From Pseudarthrobacter siccitolerans (lineage in GTDB: Bacteria > Actinomycetota > Actinomycetes > Actinomycetales > Micrococcaceae), in NCBI RefSeq assembly GCF_030823375.1, contig NZ_JAUSXB010000001.1:558001-622000 (forward strand): DNA of 64,000 nucleotides. Direction: 5' to 3'. Below the pieces are notes generated by a model. That model made no database searches and had not been told where the DNA came from. It was given only the letters and a program-made list of their open reading frames with translations. This document shows, piece after piece, positions 16,724 through 30,270 of this stretch. Position 1 is the stretch's first letter; every line of letters starts with the position of its first letter. The translations under genes were made by a program, and so were the position numbers.

Positions 16724-18853
16724 CTAGAGGACGTCCACGCCGTCAAGGCGGAGCTGGACAGGCTCTGCGCTCCGCTTTGCGGCCGTAGCGGCCCGCGTTG
16801 CACGCAGGACCCGGGTTACCGCCGCCGCCTGGGTGTACGGGAAAAACAGGAGGGTCCGGACGTCCTCTCCCACCCGTCGCGATGAGGGCGGTCCGTTGAG
16901 GACCACCGGCGCCGGCCCGGCACTGCGCAGGCTGATCCCGGCTGGTTCCAGTTGGGCTGCCACTGCGGACGTAAAGTGTTCGACGGCGGCCCGGGGGCCG
17001 GTGACCGAGGCAATCCGCACCGCGGGCGGCAGTTGCAGCTCCACCCGCAGGGCCAGCTCCCGCCGCGCGTAGCCCGCAGGGTCCCACCGCAGCAGGGCAC
17101 CCACGGCGGACGTGTCCGTTGCGGTGATGACGACGAGCCCGCCGTCGGAGGCCGGCCGCACCAGGGCGGCGGCGTTGAACCAGCGGCGCACCGTGTCCTC
17201 ACCGGCCCGCAGATTTTCCCGCCGCAGCAAGGAATCGCCGTCGAGCAGTAGCGCCGCCGCATAGCCGCCCTCGGCCACGGGTTCTGCGCCCACGGTAGCT
17301 ACTACCAAAGACTTGCCCGGGCCTACAGTGGCTTTGACCTGATCACCCGAGGAAGTGATCACCGTTTTTCCCGGGAACCCGCGTCCCAGTTCCTCGGCGG
17401 TCCGCATCACTCCGGTAGCACCCTTGCGGAGCTTCCGGCCCCCGCAATGGGAGCACTCCCAATCGAGTGCCGGTGTGGAGCACCACCGGCACTGCGGAAT
17501 CGCGGAATTGCCGCTGGCCAGCGCCAGCGGCCCTTGGCAGGTTCCGCAGCGGGCGGGTTCGCGGCAGGTTTCGCAGACCAGTGAGGGCACGTACCCTGCC
17601 CGTGCCACCTGGACCAGGACAGGGCCGCGTTCGAGTCCTTCCTTGGCGGCGCGCCAAGCGGCGCCGGGCAGGCGGGCAATCCTTGCGAGCGGGTCCCTTT
17701 CCTGTTCGAAACTGTCAGCCGTGTTCACAACGCGCGGGACGGTGCGGCGGACAACGTTCCGATCGGCCTCAACGGGAAGGGCCCAGCCGGTCTCCACCAG
17801 CCGCTGGACTTCGGTACTGCGGGTGTGGCCGGCCAGGAGGCATGCGGCCCCTGCCTGCTCGGCACGCAGGAGCAGGACCTCGCGGGCGTGCGCATAGGGC
17901 GCGCGCTGCTCGATGTGGAGGTCGTCGCCGTCGTCCCAACAGACCACGAGCCCCAGGTCCTTGACCGGGGCGTAGGCTGCCGACCTCGTGCCAATCGCCA
18001 CACGTGCTGTGCCGGCAAGGAGGCGCAGGAAGTTCTGGTAGCGCGGAGTGGGTCCGTCCTCCGCCGTCAGGCGGGCTATAGCCTGCTCCGGGAGCAGGCT
18101 GGTGACTGCGTCCTCGAGCCGGTCCAGGTCGCGGTTGTCCGGCACCACTACCAGGGCACCCCGGCCGGAAGCGAAGGCAGCGGCCACGGCCTGGGCCACC
18201 AGTTGGGGCCAACCTGCGGCGCCGGACGCACGGAGCGGATTGAGTACCGCCCGCGGTGCACGGCCGTCTGCCAGGTGGCGGAGGAATGCCGGGCCGTTGC
18301 GGTAGTCGGTCCAGGCGGCCGGCCCGGTGACCTCCGCCCCAGGGTTCATCGGCTGGGGGGCCGCTGCCCCCGCCGCCGGTTCCCGGACACCAGGGAAGGT
18401 CTTCTCCAGACGGGCCACCCGGGGCGGGACTGCGACACGGAGGACATCGCTCACCGTTCCGGCGTAGCGGGCAGCGACGGCGGTGGCGAGATCGCGGATC
18501 TCCGGCGTCAGGACAGGAACCGGGGAGATAACCTTGGCCAGCGGCAGGAGCGTGTGGCCGGCGTCGGACCCGGCCACCCGCTCCATAATGAAGCCGCTGA
18601 GGTCCTGGCCGTTGAACTTGACCTTGACCCTGACCCCGGGCTGGGCATCCCCGGCGAGGCTGGCCGGGACGCCGTAGTCGAAGGGCCGGTCCAGGTGGGG
18701 CAGGGAGGACTCCACGAGCACACGGGCCACCGGGAGGTGGTCTGCGAACTGCGGGCCGGACTGTTGTTTCCGGTCCGGGAAACCCTGCAGCAAGGATGGC
18801 TGCACGGCTGATGGCAGATCCAGTAGCGGTTGTGCCGAATCGTCAGCAACCAC
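16724..18853 (-). CDS. priA: Primosomal protein PriA, actinobacterial helicase-defective type
   Basis: The 709-residue protein has the PriA 3'-DNA-binding domain at the N-terminus (ARVLVESSLPHLDRPFDYGVP), a helicase-like core, and the zinc module of eight cysteines (CETC, CGTC, CRWC, CSHC) at about residues 405-455. The ATPase motifs are degenerate: no Walker A is seen at the expected place and the DEEH box is replaced by CWDDGDDLH. Such 'probable' PriA proteins are typical of actinobacteria and may load replication proteins without unwinding DNA. The GTG at 18853 has GGAGG eight bases upstream. It follows metK in the same direction. Confidence 0.88.
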   Translation of the reverse strand: MVADDSAQPLLDLPSAVQPSLLQGFPDRKQQSGPQFADHLPVARVLVESSLPHLDRPFDYGVPASLAGDAQPGVRVKVKFNGQDLSGFIMERVAGSDAGHTLLPLAKVISPVPVLTPEIRDLATAVAARYAGTVSDVLRVAVPPRVARLEKTFPGVREPAAGAAAPQPMNPGAEVTGPAAWTDYRNGPAFLRHLADGRAPRAVLNPLRASGAAGWPQLVAQAVAAAFASGRGALVVVPDNRDLDRLEDAVTSLLPEQAIARLTAEDGPTPRYQNFLRLLAGTARVAIGTRSAAYAPVKDLGLVVCWDDGDDLHIEQRAPYAHAREVLLLRAEQAGAACLLAGHTRSTEVQRLVETGWALPVEADRNVVRRTVPRVVNTADSFEQERDPLARIARLPGAAWRAAKEGLERGPVLVQVARAGYVPSLVCETCREPARCGTCQGPLALASGNSAIPQCRWCSTPALDWECSHCGGRKLRKGATGVMRTAEELGRGFPGKTVITSSGDQVKATVGPGKSLVVATVGAEPVAEGGYAAALLLDGDSLLRRENLRAGEDTVRRWFNAAALVRPASDGGLVVITATDTSAVGALLRWDPAGYARRELALRVELQLPPAVRIASVTGPRAAVEHFTSAVAAQLEPAGISLRSAGPAPVVLNGPPSSRRVGEDVRTLLFFPYTQAAAVTRVLRATRAATAAKRSAEPVQLRLDGVDVL

Positions 18854-18962
18854 AGCGGCTACCTCCGTTCAACATTGCCTGGGTGGACACAGTCAGTAGA
18901 CCATCAGGCACTGACATTCCTGCCGGCGGGCGTTGTCCCGCCGGCACAGCACACCGGTTGCC

Positions 18963-20198
18963 CTAGGCGTTGAAGAACGCCTTCAGGTCGTCAACGCGGT
19001 CCAGGCGCTCCCAGGTGAAATCCGGATCGTCGCGGCCGAAGTGTCCGTGTGCGGCAGTCTTTGCGTAAATCGGCCGCTTCAGGTCCAGGGCGTCGATGAT
19101 GGCCCGGGGCCGAAGGTCGAAGATCTCCGCGATGGCGGCGCTGATGCGTGCCGGGTCCACCGTTTCGGTACCGAAGGTTTCAACGTAGGTTCCCACCGGG
19201 CGGGCCTGGCCGATGGCGTAGGCGATTTGGATCTCCGCACGTTTGGCCAGTCCTGCGGCCACCACGTTTTTGGCGACCCAGCGCATGGCGTATGCAGCGG
19301 AGCGGTCCACCTTCGACGGGTCCTTGCCGGAGAAGGCACCCCCGCCGTGGCGGGCCATACCGCCGTAGGTGTCAACAATGATCTTCCGGCCGGTGAGGCC
19401 GGCATCGCCCACGGGCCCGCCGATCACGAATTCGCCGGCCGGGTTCAGAATGTTCGCAGCACGGGAGATGTCCAGGTTGGCACCGGCCAGGACGGGCTCG
19501 ATCACGATCGAGGCAAGGTCTGCACGGAGCTGCTCCAGGCTTGCGCCCTCAGCATGCTGGCTGGAGATAACGACGGTTTCGACAGAGACGGGCCGGTCCT
19601 TGTCATAGCCCACGGTCACCTGGGTTTTGCCGTCCGGGCGGAGGTAGGCCAGCTGGCCTGACTTGCGGACTTCCGTGAGCCGCTCCGAGAGCCGGTGTGC
19701 CAGCCAGATGGGCGTGGGCATGTAGGACGGGGTCTCGTCACTGGCGTAGCCGAACATCAGGCCCTGGTCGCCGGCGCCCTGGAGGTCGTAATCATCCTCC
19801 TGGCGTCCCTCGCGCGCTTCAAGGGAGTTGAAGACTCCACCGGCGATGTCGTTGGACTGCTGGCCGATGGACACGGAAACACCGCAGCGGGCGCCGTCGA
19901 ACCCGTTGGCCGAGGAGTCGTAGCCGATGCCCAGGATGGTCTCGCGGACAATCTGCGGGATTTCGACGTAGGCGTCGGTGGTGACCTCACCGGCCACGTG
20001 GACCAGGCCTGTTGTGGCCATGGTCTCCACGGCAACGCGGGATTCCGGGTCCTTGTCCAGCAGGGCGTCAAGAATGGCGTCACTGATCTGGTCGCAGATC
20101 TTGTCCGGATGGCCCTCGGTGACCGACTCGGAGGTGAAGAGCCGGAGCGCGGAGGGCGTGGCCGCGTGGGACGGGGGAAGGTGCAGCGGTAAAGTCAC
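18963..20198 (-). CDS. metK: S-adenosylmethionine synthetase
   Basis: This enzyme makes SAM from methionine and ATP. The signatures are intact: [20 protein letters not shown] with the catalytic His, [12 protein letters not shown], and the P-loop-like [16 protein letters not shown]. The 411-residue length is normal. The GTG at 20198 is preceded by AAGG. It lies between coaBC and priA in the common actinobacterial order. I looked for a SAM riboswitch in the 87-base gap upstream and saw none. Confidence 0.97.
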   Translation of the reverse strand: MTLPLHLPPSHAATPSALRLFTSESVTEGHPDKICDQISDAILDALLDKDPESRVAVETMATTGLVHVAGEVTTDAYVEIPQIVRETILGIGYDSSANGFDGARCGVSVSIGQQSNDIAGGVFNSLEAREGRQEDDYDLQGAGDQGLMFGYASDETPSYMPTPIWLAHRLSERLTEVRKSGQLAYLRPDGKTQVTVGYDKDRPVSVETVVISSQHAEGASLEQLRADLASIVIEPVLAGANLDISRAANILNPAGEFVIGGPVGDAGLTGRKIIVDTYGGMARHGGGAFSGKDPSKVDRSAAYAMRWVAKNVVAAGLAKRAEIQIAYAIGQARPVGTYVETFGTETVDPARISAAIAEIFDLRPRAIIDALDLKRPIYAKTAAHGHFGRDDPDFTWERLDRVDDLKAFFNA

Positions 20199-20285
20199 TC
20201 AACTACCTTACTTGTTGGAATCCGTACACCCCGCAGGGGACGTCAGGAGATGTCCTCGTGCTAAGCGGACGTGGCCGCCGAACAC

Positions 20286-21527
20286 TCAGGCGCGGGGCGA
20301 AACGTGGTTCAGTTCGAAGCCGATCCGGCTGATGATGGCGGCGGAAACTTCTGTCTTGGTTCCGGCCGCCTCCTGTGGTTCGGAGCCGGAACGGGACAGG
20401 ATGACCACGGAGTTGGTGTCCTGGCCGAAAACTTTGTCAGTGCCTACGTGGTTGACCACCAGCAGGTCGCAGCCTTTGCGCTGGAGCTTCGCTTCGGCGT
20501 ATGCCCGGACATCGCCCTGGCCGTCCCCGGTTTCAGCGGCGAATCCGACGATCAGTTGCTGCCCCTCCCCTGCTCCTGCGATGTTCCGGCGCTCCACCAG
20601 CTCCTGCAGGATGTCAGGGTTGCGGACCAACGTGATCACGGGATCGGCAGTGTCGTCGCGCTTCTTGATTTTGGTGTTTGAGACCTCTGCGGGACGGAAG
20701 TCGGCCACTGCGGCGGACATAATGACGACGTCGGAATCGGCAGCGGCGGCCATTGCGGCCTCGCGCAGTTGCAGGGCAGTCTCCACCTGCACCACTTCCA
20801 CCTTGGCCGGCGGGGGAACTTCCATGTGGGCCGCGAGCAGCCGCACTGTTGCCCCGGCATTGCGTGCCGCGACGGCCAGTGCGACGCCCTGTTTGCCGGA
20901 GGACCTGTTGCCGAGGAACCGGACCGGATCGAGGGGTTCGCGGGTTCCGCCGGCGCTGATGGTCACGGTCTTCCCCGCCAGCGGCAGCTGGTAGTCAGAC
21001 TGCCCCTGGACCAGGGCCATGGCGGCGTCGAAGATCACTTCGGGCTCGGGCAGCCTGCCCGGTCCGGAGTCGGCCCCCGTCAGCCGGCCGGTAGCTGGCT
21101 CAAGGACCGCTGCGCCGCGGCCGCGCAAGGTTTCCACGTTGGCGCGGGTGGCAGCGTGCTGCCACATCTCGGTGTGCATGGCCGGGGCGAACAGCACCGG
21201 GCCATGGGCCATCAGCAGGGTGTTGGTGAGGAGGTCCCCGGCCTGGCCGGTGGCTGCTTTGGCCAGGAGGTCGGCAGTGGCCGGGGCGATGACCACGAGG
21301 TCCGCTTCGTGGCCCAGGCGGACGTGGTTGACCTGGTGGACGTCGTCGAAAACGCTGTTGCTGACCGGGTTTCCGGACAACGCTTCCCAGGTGGCGGTTC
21401 CCACGAAGCGGGTGGCCGCCTCCGTGGGGATCACTGTGACGTGATGGCCGGCTTCAGTAAAAAGCCGGAGGAGCGATGCCACCTTGTAGGCGGCAATCCC
21501 TCCCCCGACTCCGAGGACTATGCGCAC
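20286..21527 (-). CDS. coaBC: Bifunctional phosphopantothenoylcysteine decarboxylase/synthetase
   Basis: This fused enzyme makes 4'-phosphopantetheine for coenzyme A. The N-terminal CoaC flavoprotein (about 1-185) has the GVGGGIAAYKVASLLR start, a catalytic His in NHVRLGHEAD and the APAMHTEMW substrate clamp. The C-terminal CoaB half (about 190-413) starts with TISAGGTREPLDPVRFLGNRS. The 413-residue length is standard. The GTG at 21527 has GGAGG four bases upstream. It follows rpoZ by 34 bases. Confidence 0.96.
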   Translation of the reverse strand: MRIVLGVGGGIAAYKVASLLRLFTEAGHHVTVIPTEAATRFVGTATWEALSGNPVSNSVFDDVHQVNHVRLGHEADLVVIAPATADLLAKAATGQAGDLLTNTLLMAHGPVLFAPAMHTEMWQHAATRANVETLRGRGAAVLEPATGRLTGADSGPGRLPEPEVIFDAAMALVQGQSDYQLPLAGKTVTISAGGTREPLDPVRFLGNRSSGKQGVALAVAARNAGATVRLLAAHMEVPPPAKVEVVQVETALQLREAAMAAAADSDVVIMSAAVADFRPAEVSNTKIKKRDDTADPVITLVRNPDILQELVERRNIAGAGEGQQLIVGFAAETGDGQGDVRAYAEAKLQRKGCDLLVVNHVGTDKVFGQDTNSVVILSRSGSEPQEAAGTKTEVSAAIISRIGFELNHVSPRA

Positions 21528-21561
21528 GTGACCTCCGTCAACAGCACGTCAGGCGGCGGAA

Positions 21562-21822
21562 TTACTCCGCGGCTTCGATCGGCGTGGAAACCAGCTTGCC
21601 TTCGTTGATCTCGCGCAGGGCGATCGAAAGCGACTTCTCGTTCAGCTTGGTGTCAACCAGGGGGCCGACGTACTCGAAGAGGCCCTCGTGCAGCTGGGCG
21701 TAGTAGGCGTTGATCTGACGAGCACGCTTGGCACCGAAGATCACCAGGCCGTACTTGGAATCGGCTGCTTCGAGCAGCGAGTCGATCGGCGGGTTGATGA
21801 TGCCTTCAAGGTTCGTGGACAC
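21562..21822 (-). CDS. rpoZ: RNA polymerase omega subunit
   Basis: The 86-residue product carries the omega signature: [30 protein letters not shown], split here as [17 protein letters not shown] and [12 protein letters not shown]. Omega binds the beta-prime C-terminus and helps RNA polymerase assembly. The gmk-rpoZ-coaBC order is conserved widely in bacteria. The GTG start lies 15 bases after the gmk stop. Confidence 0.96.
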   Translation of the reverse strand: MSTNLEGIINPPIDSLLEAADSKYGLVIFGAKRARQINAYYAQLHEGLFEYVGPLVDTKLNEKSLSIALREINEGKLVSTPIEAAE

Positions 21823-21837
21823 GAATTCTCCAAATTA

Positions 21838-22434
21838 CTAGCGGGCTGACGCTTCCCGCGCTCCGTGCGGATGCGGGGTCAGCCCCATGAGTGAAACAAG
21901 CTCGTCCGCCGCCCGGCGAACGTCGTCATTGATGACGGTATGGTCGAACTCCGGTTCAGCAGCAAGCTCCAGTTTAGCGGTTTCCAGCCGGCGCTGCTGT
22001 TCCTCGGGAGTTTCAGTGCCGCGGCCCACCAGCCGACGGACCATTTCGTCCCAGCTGGGCGGTGCGAGGAAGACGAACTGTGCGTCCGGAACGGCCGCCT
22101 TGACCTGGCGGGCTCCCTGCAGGTCGATCTCCAGCAGCACTGAGCGTCCTTCGGCGATAGCCTGGTTCACGGTGCTTTTCAGGGTGCCGTACGTGTTCTC
22201 GCCGTGGACCACGGCCCACTCCAGGAGCTCGCCTCCGGCAACCAGGCGTTCGAACTCCTCCTTGGACTTAAAGAAGTAGTGCACGCCGTCGATTTCACCT
22301 GGCCGGGGCGCCCGGGTGGTGGCAGATACCGACAACCAGACCTCCGGGTAATTGTCCCGGATGAAGGTGGACACGGTGCCTTTGCCAACAGCCGTCGGAC
22401 CTGCGAGGACTGTCAGTCCAGGTTTTTTGCTCAC
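21838..22434 (-). CDS. gmk: Guanylate kinase
   Basis: This kinase converts GMP to GDP with ATP. The P-loop is AGPTAVGKGTVSTF, the GMP-binding region is SATTRAPRPGEIDGVHY, and LLEIDLQGARQV is the usual Walker-B-like strand. The 198-residue length is normal. It follows mihF and precedes rpoZ on the same strand. A GTG at 22434 is the start, with a GGAAT-like stretch upstream. Confidence 0.96.
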   Translation of the reverse strand: MSKKPGLTVLAGPTAVGKGTVSTFIRDNYPEVWLSVSATTRAPRPGEIDGVHYFFKSKEEFERLVAGGELLEWAVVHGENTYGTLKSTVNQAIAEGRSVLLEIDLQGARQVKAAVPDAQFVFLAPPSWDEMVRRLVGRGTETPEEQQRRLETAKLELAAEPEFDHTVINDDVRRAADELVSLMGLTPHPHGAREASAR

Positions 22435-22482
22435 GTATTCCTTTATGCCGGAGTTCGGGGTGAGCTGGCCCGCGGGCCAGCC

Positions 22483-22800
22483 CTAGTTCTCGTCTATAAA
22501 ATCTACCAGCGCCCGGCGCTGGTGGACGCCGAGGCCCCGGAGCCTGCGGGAAGCCGCAATACCGAGCTGCTTCATGATGCCGGCGGCCCGGACTTTACCG
22601 ATGCCGGGCAAAGCCTCCAGCAACTCCGATACCTTCATCCGCGCCATGGCTTCATCTTCCATGGCCGAATTGATGATCTGGGACGCGGACCTCTCGCCGT
22701 TTTTCAGGCTTTCCTTGGCCGCCGCCCGGGTTGCCCTGGCCGCTGCCGCCTTGTTTAAGGCATCAGTGCGCTCGGACGCGGATAAGGGTCGCAGCACCAT
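22483..22800 (-). CDS. mihF: Actinobacterial integration host factor (nucleoid protein)
   Basis: The 105-residue protein matches mycobacterial IHF: an N-terminal basic helix (ALNKAAAARATRAAAKESLK), MARMKVSELLEALPGIGKV, and the DNA-binding RRLRGLGVHQRRAL. It bends and compacts DNA and aids phage-type site-specific recombination. I choose the ATG at 22800, with GGGGGT about seven bases upstream; a GTG at 22809 would add three residues. It is separated from pyrF by a 36-bp perfect palindrome and probably starts a new transcript with gmk and rpoZ. Confidence 0.92.
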   Translation of the reverse strand: MVLRPLSASERTDALNKAAAARATRAAAKESLKNGERSASQIINSAMEDEAMARMKVSELLEALPGIGKVRAAGIMKQLGIAASRRLRGLGVHQRRALVDFIDEN

Positions 22801-22822
22801 GGGTGACACCCCCGATTTCGGC

Positions 22823-22858
22823 GGATACGTCCAAGGGCGGCCGCCCTTGGACGTATCC
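22823..22858. terminator. Perfect 36-bp palindrome between pyrF and mihF
   Basis: The half GGATACGTCCAAGGGCGG is followed immediately by its exact reverse complement. As RNA it forms a hairpin of 16 pairs or more with a 4-base loop. There is no T-run. It sits after the pyrimidine operon and just before mihF, so it probably ends the pyr transcript; a protein-binding or cruciform role is possible because it is only 23 bases from the mihF ATG. Confidence 0.6.
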
Positions 22859-22931
22859 TGAAACTACCCTTTGGTGCTGCTCGAATCAATGCATCCGGGG
22901 GAAACAGCCGGCTGTTGGCAGGCAGCAACCC

Positions 22932-23802
22932 TTATTCGCCGCGCAATCCGTCGAGGGTCCGCCGGGCGGCGTCCCGCAGTGCCCCGCGCTCGGGACCGGC
23001 CGCGAGGATGTCCCGGCTGGAGGTACCCAGCACCTGCGGATAGGCATTGCCGAAGGTGGCGCGCAGATGGGCCGGGGTGGCCCCCTGCGCACCCAGGCCC
23101 GGTGCCAGGATGGGGCCGCGCACGGCGGCGAGATCCATGTCCAGGTCCACAAGGGCGGAGCCCACGGTGGCACCGACCACCAGTCCCACAGAGCCCATGT
23201 CCCCCGGGTATCGGCGGTTTTCACCGCCGGCAGCCAGCGCGATGCGGCGTGCCACGGAATCAGCTCCCCCCACGTGCTGGACTGACGGCCCTTCGGGGTT
23301 GGACGTCAGTGCGAGGACAAAAACACCGCGCCCGGTTTCGGCTGCGAGATCCAGCGCGGGGCGCAGCGATTCGAAGCCCAGGTAGGGGCTGAGGGTCACC
23401 GAGTCGGCGGCCAGCGGGGAACCGTCCCGGAGCCAGGCGTCAGCGTAGGCAGCCATGGTGGAGCCGATGTCGCCGCGCTTCGCGTCGGCAATAGTCAGCA
23501 CGGACTCATCCCGGGCTACGGCCAGGACCTCTTCCAGCACGGCCATCCCGGCGGAGCCGTGGCGCTCGTACAGCGCCACCTGCGGCTTGATCGCGGCAGC
23601 GAGCGGGGCCACCGCGTCCAGGACGGTGAGCGAAAAAGCGCGGAGGCCTTCGACGTCGTCCTTCAGCCCCCAGGCGGACAGCAGGGACGGGTGCGGGTCA
23701 ATGCCGACGCACAGCGGGCCGCGGGCAGCCATGGCGGCACCGAGCCGGGAGCCGAAGGACTCCCGGCCGGCGCCTGGTACCAGTTGGGTGCCGGGTACCT
23801 GC

Positions 23803-23810
<8 letters not shown>
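22932..23810 (-). CDS. pyrF: Orotidine 5'-phosphate decarboxylase (type 2)
   Basis: This enzyme decarboxylates OMP to UMP, the last step of de novo pyrimidine synthesis. The 292-residue length and the catalytic motif [13 protein letters not shown] mark the longer actinobacterial type. GIDPHPSLL and [11 protein letters not shown] are also typical. The ATG at 23810 lies inside the end of carB (8-base overlap), and the frame upstream of it belongs to carB's shadow. It is the last gene of the pyr operon. Confidence 0.95.
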
Positions 23811-27116
<3,306 letters not shown>

Positions 27117-27117
<1 letters not shown>

Positions 27118-28397
27118 TACTTCTTGTCCTCAGTCTTGTTGTCGTTTTTGTGTTCAGCGCCGGCGGGGTGTGCGGAGTCCACCGGGTCCTTGGACAGGTT
27201 GGCGGTCCGGCCGTCCCGGGTGCCTTCCATCAGGTCGATGAAGCGGTCAAACAGGTAGGCCGCATCGTGCGGGCCGGCCGCTGCCTCGGGGTGGTACTGC
27301 ACGGAGAAGGCGGGGATGTCCAGGCAGGCGAGGCCTTCCACGACGTCGTCGTTCAGGCTGACGTGGCTGACCTCAACGCGCCCGTAGCGTGCCTCGGGAG
27401 CCTGGGTGGCACCGTCCAGGGGCGCGTCCACGGCGAAGCCGTGGTTCTGGGAGGTGATCTCCACCTTGCCGGTGCGGCGGTCCATGACGGGCTGGTTGAT
27501 GCCGCGGTGGCCGTAGCGCAGCTTGTAGGTGCCAAAGCCGAGCGCGCGGCCCAGGATCTGGTTGCCGAAGCAGATGCCGAAGTAGGGGAGCTTTTCGTCC
27601 AGGACGGAGCGGAGGAGCTTGACCTGGGCGTCGGCTGTGGCGGGGTCGCCGGGGCCGTTGGACATAAAGAAGCCGTCCGGGTTGACGGCTTTGACGTCTT
27701 CGAGGGTGGCGGTGGCGGGGAGTACGTGGACGCGGACGCCGCGCTCGGCGAACCGGACGGGGGTCATGGCCTTGATGCCGAGGTCGACGGCGGCGATGCT
27801 GAACCGCGGTTCGCCGTCCCAGCCGTGGTCCTTCGGATCGACCACGTACGCCTCGTCCACGCTGACTTCCTCAGCGAGCCGGGCGCCTTCCATGGGCGCG
27901 CTGGCCAGTACGGCGTCGAGCAGTTCCTTGTCTGAGGCCTGGGCGGCTTCACCGGAGAAGATGCCGGCACGCATGGTTTTGTGCTCGCGCAGGTGGCGGG
28001 TGATGGCGCGGGTGTCAACACCCTGGATACCCACGATGCCCTGTGCCACGAGTTCCTCGTCCAGCGAACGCTCGGAGCGCCAGTTGGAGGGGCGGCGGGC
28101 GGCGTCGCGGACGATGTAGCCGGCCACCCAGATCCGGCGGGACTCGGCGTCGTCATTGTTTACGCCGGTGTTGCCGATGTGCGGTGCGGTCTGCACCACC
28201 AGCTGGCGGGCGTAGGAGGGGTCCGTGATGGTTTCCTGGTAGCCGGTCATGCCGGTGGCGAAGACTGCCTCTCCCAGGGCGGTTCCGGTGGCGCCGTAGC
28301 TGCTGCCGCGGAAGATGCGGCCGTCTTCAAGGACGAGCGCAGCGGGAGCTGATACAGGAGCGGAAACTGGGGCGGATACTGCGGTGTTTGTTGTCAC
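27117..28397 (-). CDS. carA: Carbamoyl phosphate synthase, small (glutaminase) subunit
   Basis: The class I glutamine amidotransferase domain has the nucleophilic Cys in [16 protein letters not shown] and the His-Glu pair in [12 protein letters not shown]. The N-terminal CarA domain has [14 protein letters not shown] and [10 protein letters not shown]. The 426-residue length is slightly long because of an N-terminal repeat, [11 protein letters not shown]. The start is a GTG at 28397. It supplies ammonia to CarB and lies in the pyr operon just after a membrane-protein gene. Confidence 0.97.
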
Positions 28398-28402
28398 TGT
28401 GC

Positions 28403-28924
28403 TTACTTTCCACTATTGGCATCAGCCGCGGGGGCCGAAGAAATCAATTCCTGAAGTGCTGCGAAGAGCACGTTCCTGTCCTCTGCGCGGCGGGTCCGGA
28501 AGCCGGTGTCCAGCTCGTGGCTGCCGTGCACCCACGCCAGGACCAGGAGGCCGTCCTTCTCTACGAACTTGCCGGCCATGCCGTTGTCCAGCCGCACCCC
28601 CGTGAGGGATGCCGCAGGAATGTACAGCGCCTGCGCCCCGGCCCGGTCAAAGAGGACGCCGTGCGGGTAGACCTCCAGCGTGGCGTTGGTCCGGATGCCC
28701 AGCCCGTGCACGGCGATCCGGTCCAGCCAGTCGCCGCCGGTGGTGGACGCAACGTACTGCCCCTCGGCGCTGTTGAGCGGTTCCCCCGGCGCCTCGGGCA
28801 CCTGCGGCAGCTGTTCGACGTCGGCCTGGCGTCGAAGGCGGTTCCGCCAGCCCAGCCCGATGAGGGCAAAAACTACGGCGATCAGGCCGACCGTGATGAT
28901 CAGCGAGAGGAGCTGGGTGTCCAT
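28403..28924 (-). CDS. Pyr-operon membrane protein, PH-like domain
   Basis: The 173-residue product has one N-terminal membrane helix (about 5-25) followed by a basic stretch (RNRLRRQ) and a soluble beta-rich domain ([38 protein letters not shown]) that resembles a bacterial PH-like fold. An equivalent gene, Rv1382, sits between pyrC and carA in Mycobacterium tuberculosis, so the position is conserved in actinobacteria. The function is unknown. The start overlaps the pyrC stop as TGATG, so it is translated with the operon. Confidence 0.8.
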   Translation of the reverse strand: MDTQLLSLIITVGLIAVVFALIGLGWRNRLRRQADVEQLPQVPEAPGEPLNSAEGQYVASTTGGDWLDRIAVHGLGIRTNATLEVYPHGVLFDRAGAQALYIPAASLTGVRLDNGMAGKFVEKDGLLVLAWVHGSHELDTGFRTRRAEDRNVLFAALQELISSAPAADANSGK

Positions 28925-30270
28925 CAGGCGGCGCCTACGGACGCCGCGTGCGGGTAGGGGGTGTTGAGCGCGCCGTCCAACACGGTGGGGTGTCCCTTGA
29001 AGAAGGTGGCAACCACCTTGCCGGGAAGTTCCATGCCCTTGAACGGGGAGTTGCGCCCCATGGTGGCCATCTTGGCGGGCTCCACAGTCCAGCGTGCGGC
29101 GGGGTCCACCAGGATGATGTTGGCGGGCTCCCCTGCTTCCAGCGGCCGGCCCTGGTCCTCGAGGCGGCCGATCTTCGCGGCAGCTGCGGAGGTGACCCGG
29201 GCGAAGTCGGCCCAGGTGATCAGGCCGGTTTCGATCATGGTGTGCTGCACCACGGACAGTGCGGTTTCCAGCCCGGTCATGCCCATGGCGGCCTGCGCCC
29301 ACTCGCATTCCTTGTGCTCGCTGGGGTGCGGTGCGTGGTCGGTGCCGACGACGTCGATGGTTCCGTCCGCGAGGCCGGCGCGCAGGGCCTGGACATCGGC
29401 GTCGGTACGCAGGGGCGGGTTGACCTTGTACACGGGGTCGTAGCTGCGGACCAGGTCATCGGTCAGCAGCAGGTGGTGCGGGGTGACCTCCGCCGTGACG
29501 TTGATGCCGCGCTGCTTCGCCCAGCGGATGATCTCCACCGAGCCGGCGGTTGAAACATGGCAGACGTGGAGCCGTGAGCCAACGTGCTGGGCGAGCAGCA
29601 CGTCGCGGGCGATGATGCTTTCCTCCGCCACAGCCGGCCAGCCGGTGAGCCCGAGGACGGCTGACACTTCGCCCTCGTTCATCTGGGCGCCGGCGGTAAG
29701 ACGCGGCTCCTGCGCGTGCTGGGCCACCACGCCGTCGAAGGCCTTGACGTACTCCAGCGCACGGCGCATGAGGACGGGATCATGGACGCAGATGCCGTCG
29801 TCGGAGAACATCCGAACCCTGGCGCGGGAATCGGCCATGGCGCCGAGTTCGGCTAGCTGCTCGCCGGCCAACCCGACAGTGACGGCGCCTACGGGGCGCA
29901 CGTCCACCCAGCCGGCCGCCTGGCCGAGGCTGAACACCTGCTCCACCACGCCGGCGGTGTCCGCCACGGGGGTGCTGTTGGCCATGGCGTGGACGGCAGT
30001 GTACCCGCCGAGGGCGGCGGCCCGGGTTCCGGTCTCAACGGTTTCGGCGTCCTCGCGGCCGGGCTCGCGGAGGTGCGTGTGGACGTCCACCATGCCGGGC
30101 AGCGCCACCAGGCCGGCGGCGTCGATGACAGTGGCGCCAGTGGCCCTACCTTCGGCGGTCAGGTCGGTGCCGGTTTCGGCGATGACGCCGTCGCGGACCA
30201 GCAGGTCCGCCGGCTCGCCGCCCAGGAGTGAGGCGCCGCGGATCAGATAGGTTCCGGTGTTGCCTGCCAT
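28924..30270 (-). CDS. pyrC: Dihydroorotase
   Basis: This amidohydrolase closes carbamoyl aspartate to dihydroorotate. Metal-binding motifs are visible: [16 protein letters not shown] near the N-terminus, [22 protein letters not shown], and the catalytic Asp in [15 protein letters not shown]. The 448-residue class I enzyme is normal in length. The ATG at 30270 overlaps the pyrB stop by one base; the open frame continues to 30537 inside pyrB and is not the start. Confidence 0.96.
   Translation of the reverse strand: MAGNTGTYLIRGASLLGGEPADLLVRDGVIAETGTDLTAEGRATGATVIDAAGLVALPGMVDVHTHLREPGREDAETVETGTRAAALGGYTAVHAMANSTPVADTAGVVEQVFSLGQAAGWVDVRPVGAVTVGLAGEQLAELGAMADSRARVRMFSDDGICVHDPVLMRRALEYVKAFDGVVAQHAQEPRLTAGAQMNEGEVSAVLGLTGWPAVAEESIIARDVLLAQHVGSRLHVCHVSTAGSVEIIRWAKQRGINVTAEVTPHHLLLTDDLVRSYDPVYKVNPPLRTDADVQALRAGLADGTIDVVGTDHAPHPSEHKECEWAQAAMGMTGLETALSVVQHTMIETGLITWADFARVTSAAAAKIGRLEDQGRPLEAGEPANIILVDPAARWTVEPAKMATMGRNSPFKGMELPGKVVATFFKGHPTVLDGALNTPYPHAASVGAA

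Noticed and set aside
20199..20285. SAM riboswitch before metK
   Set aside because: The 87-base gap has no conserved riboswitch pairing that I could find.
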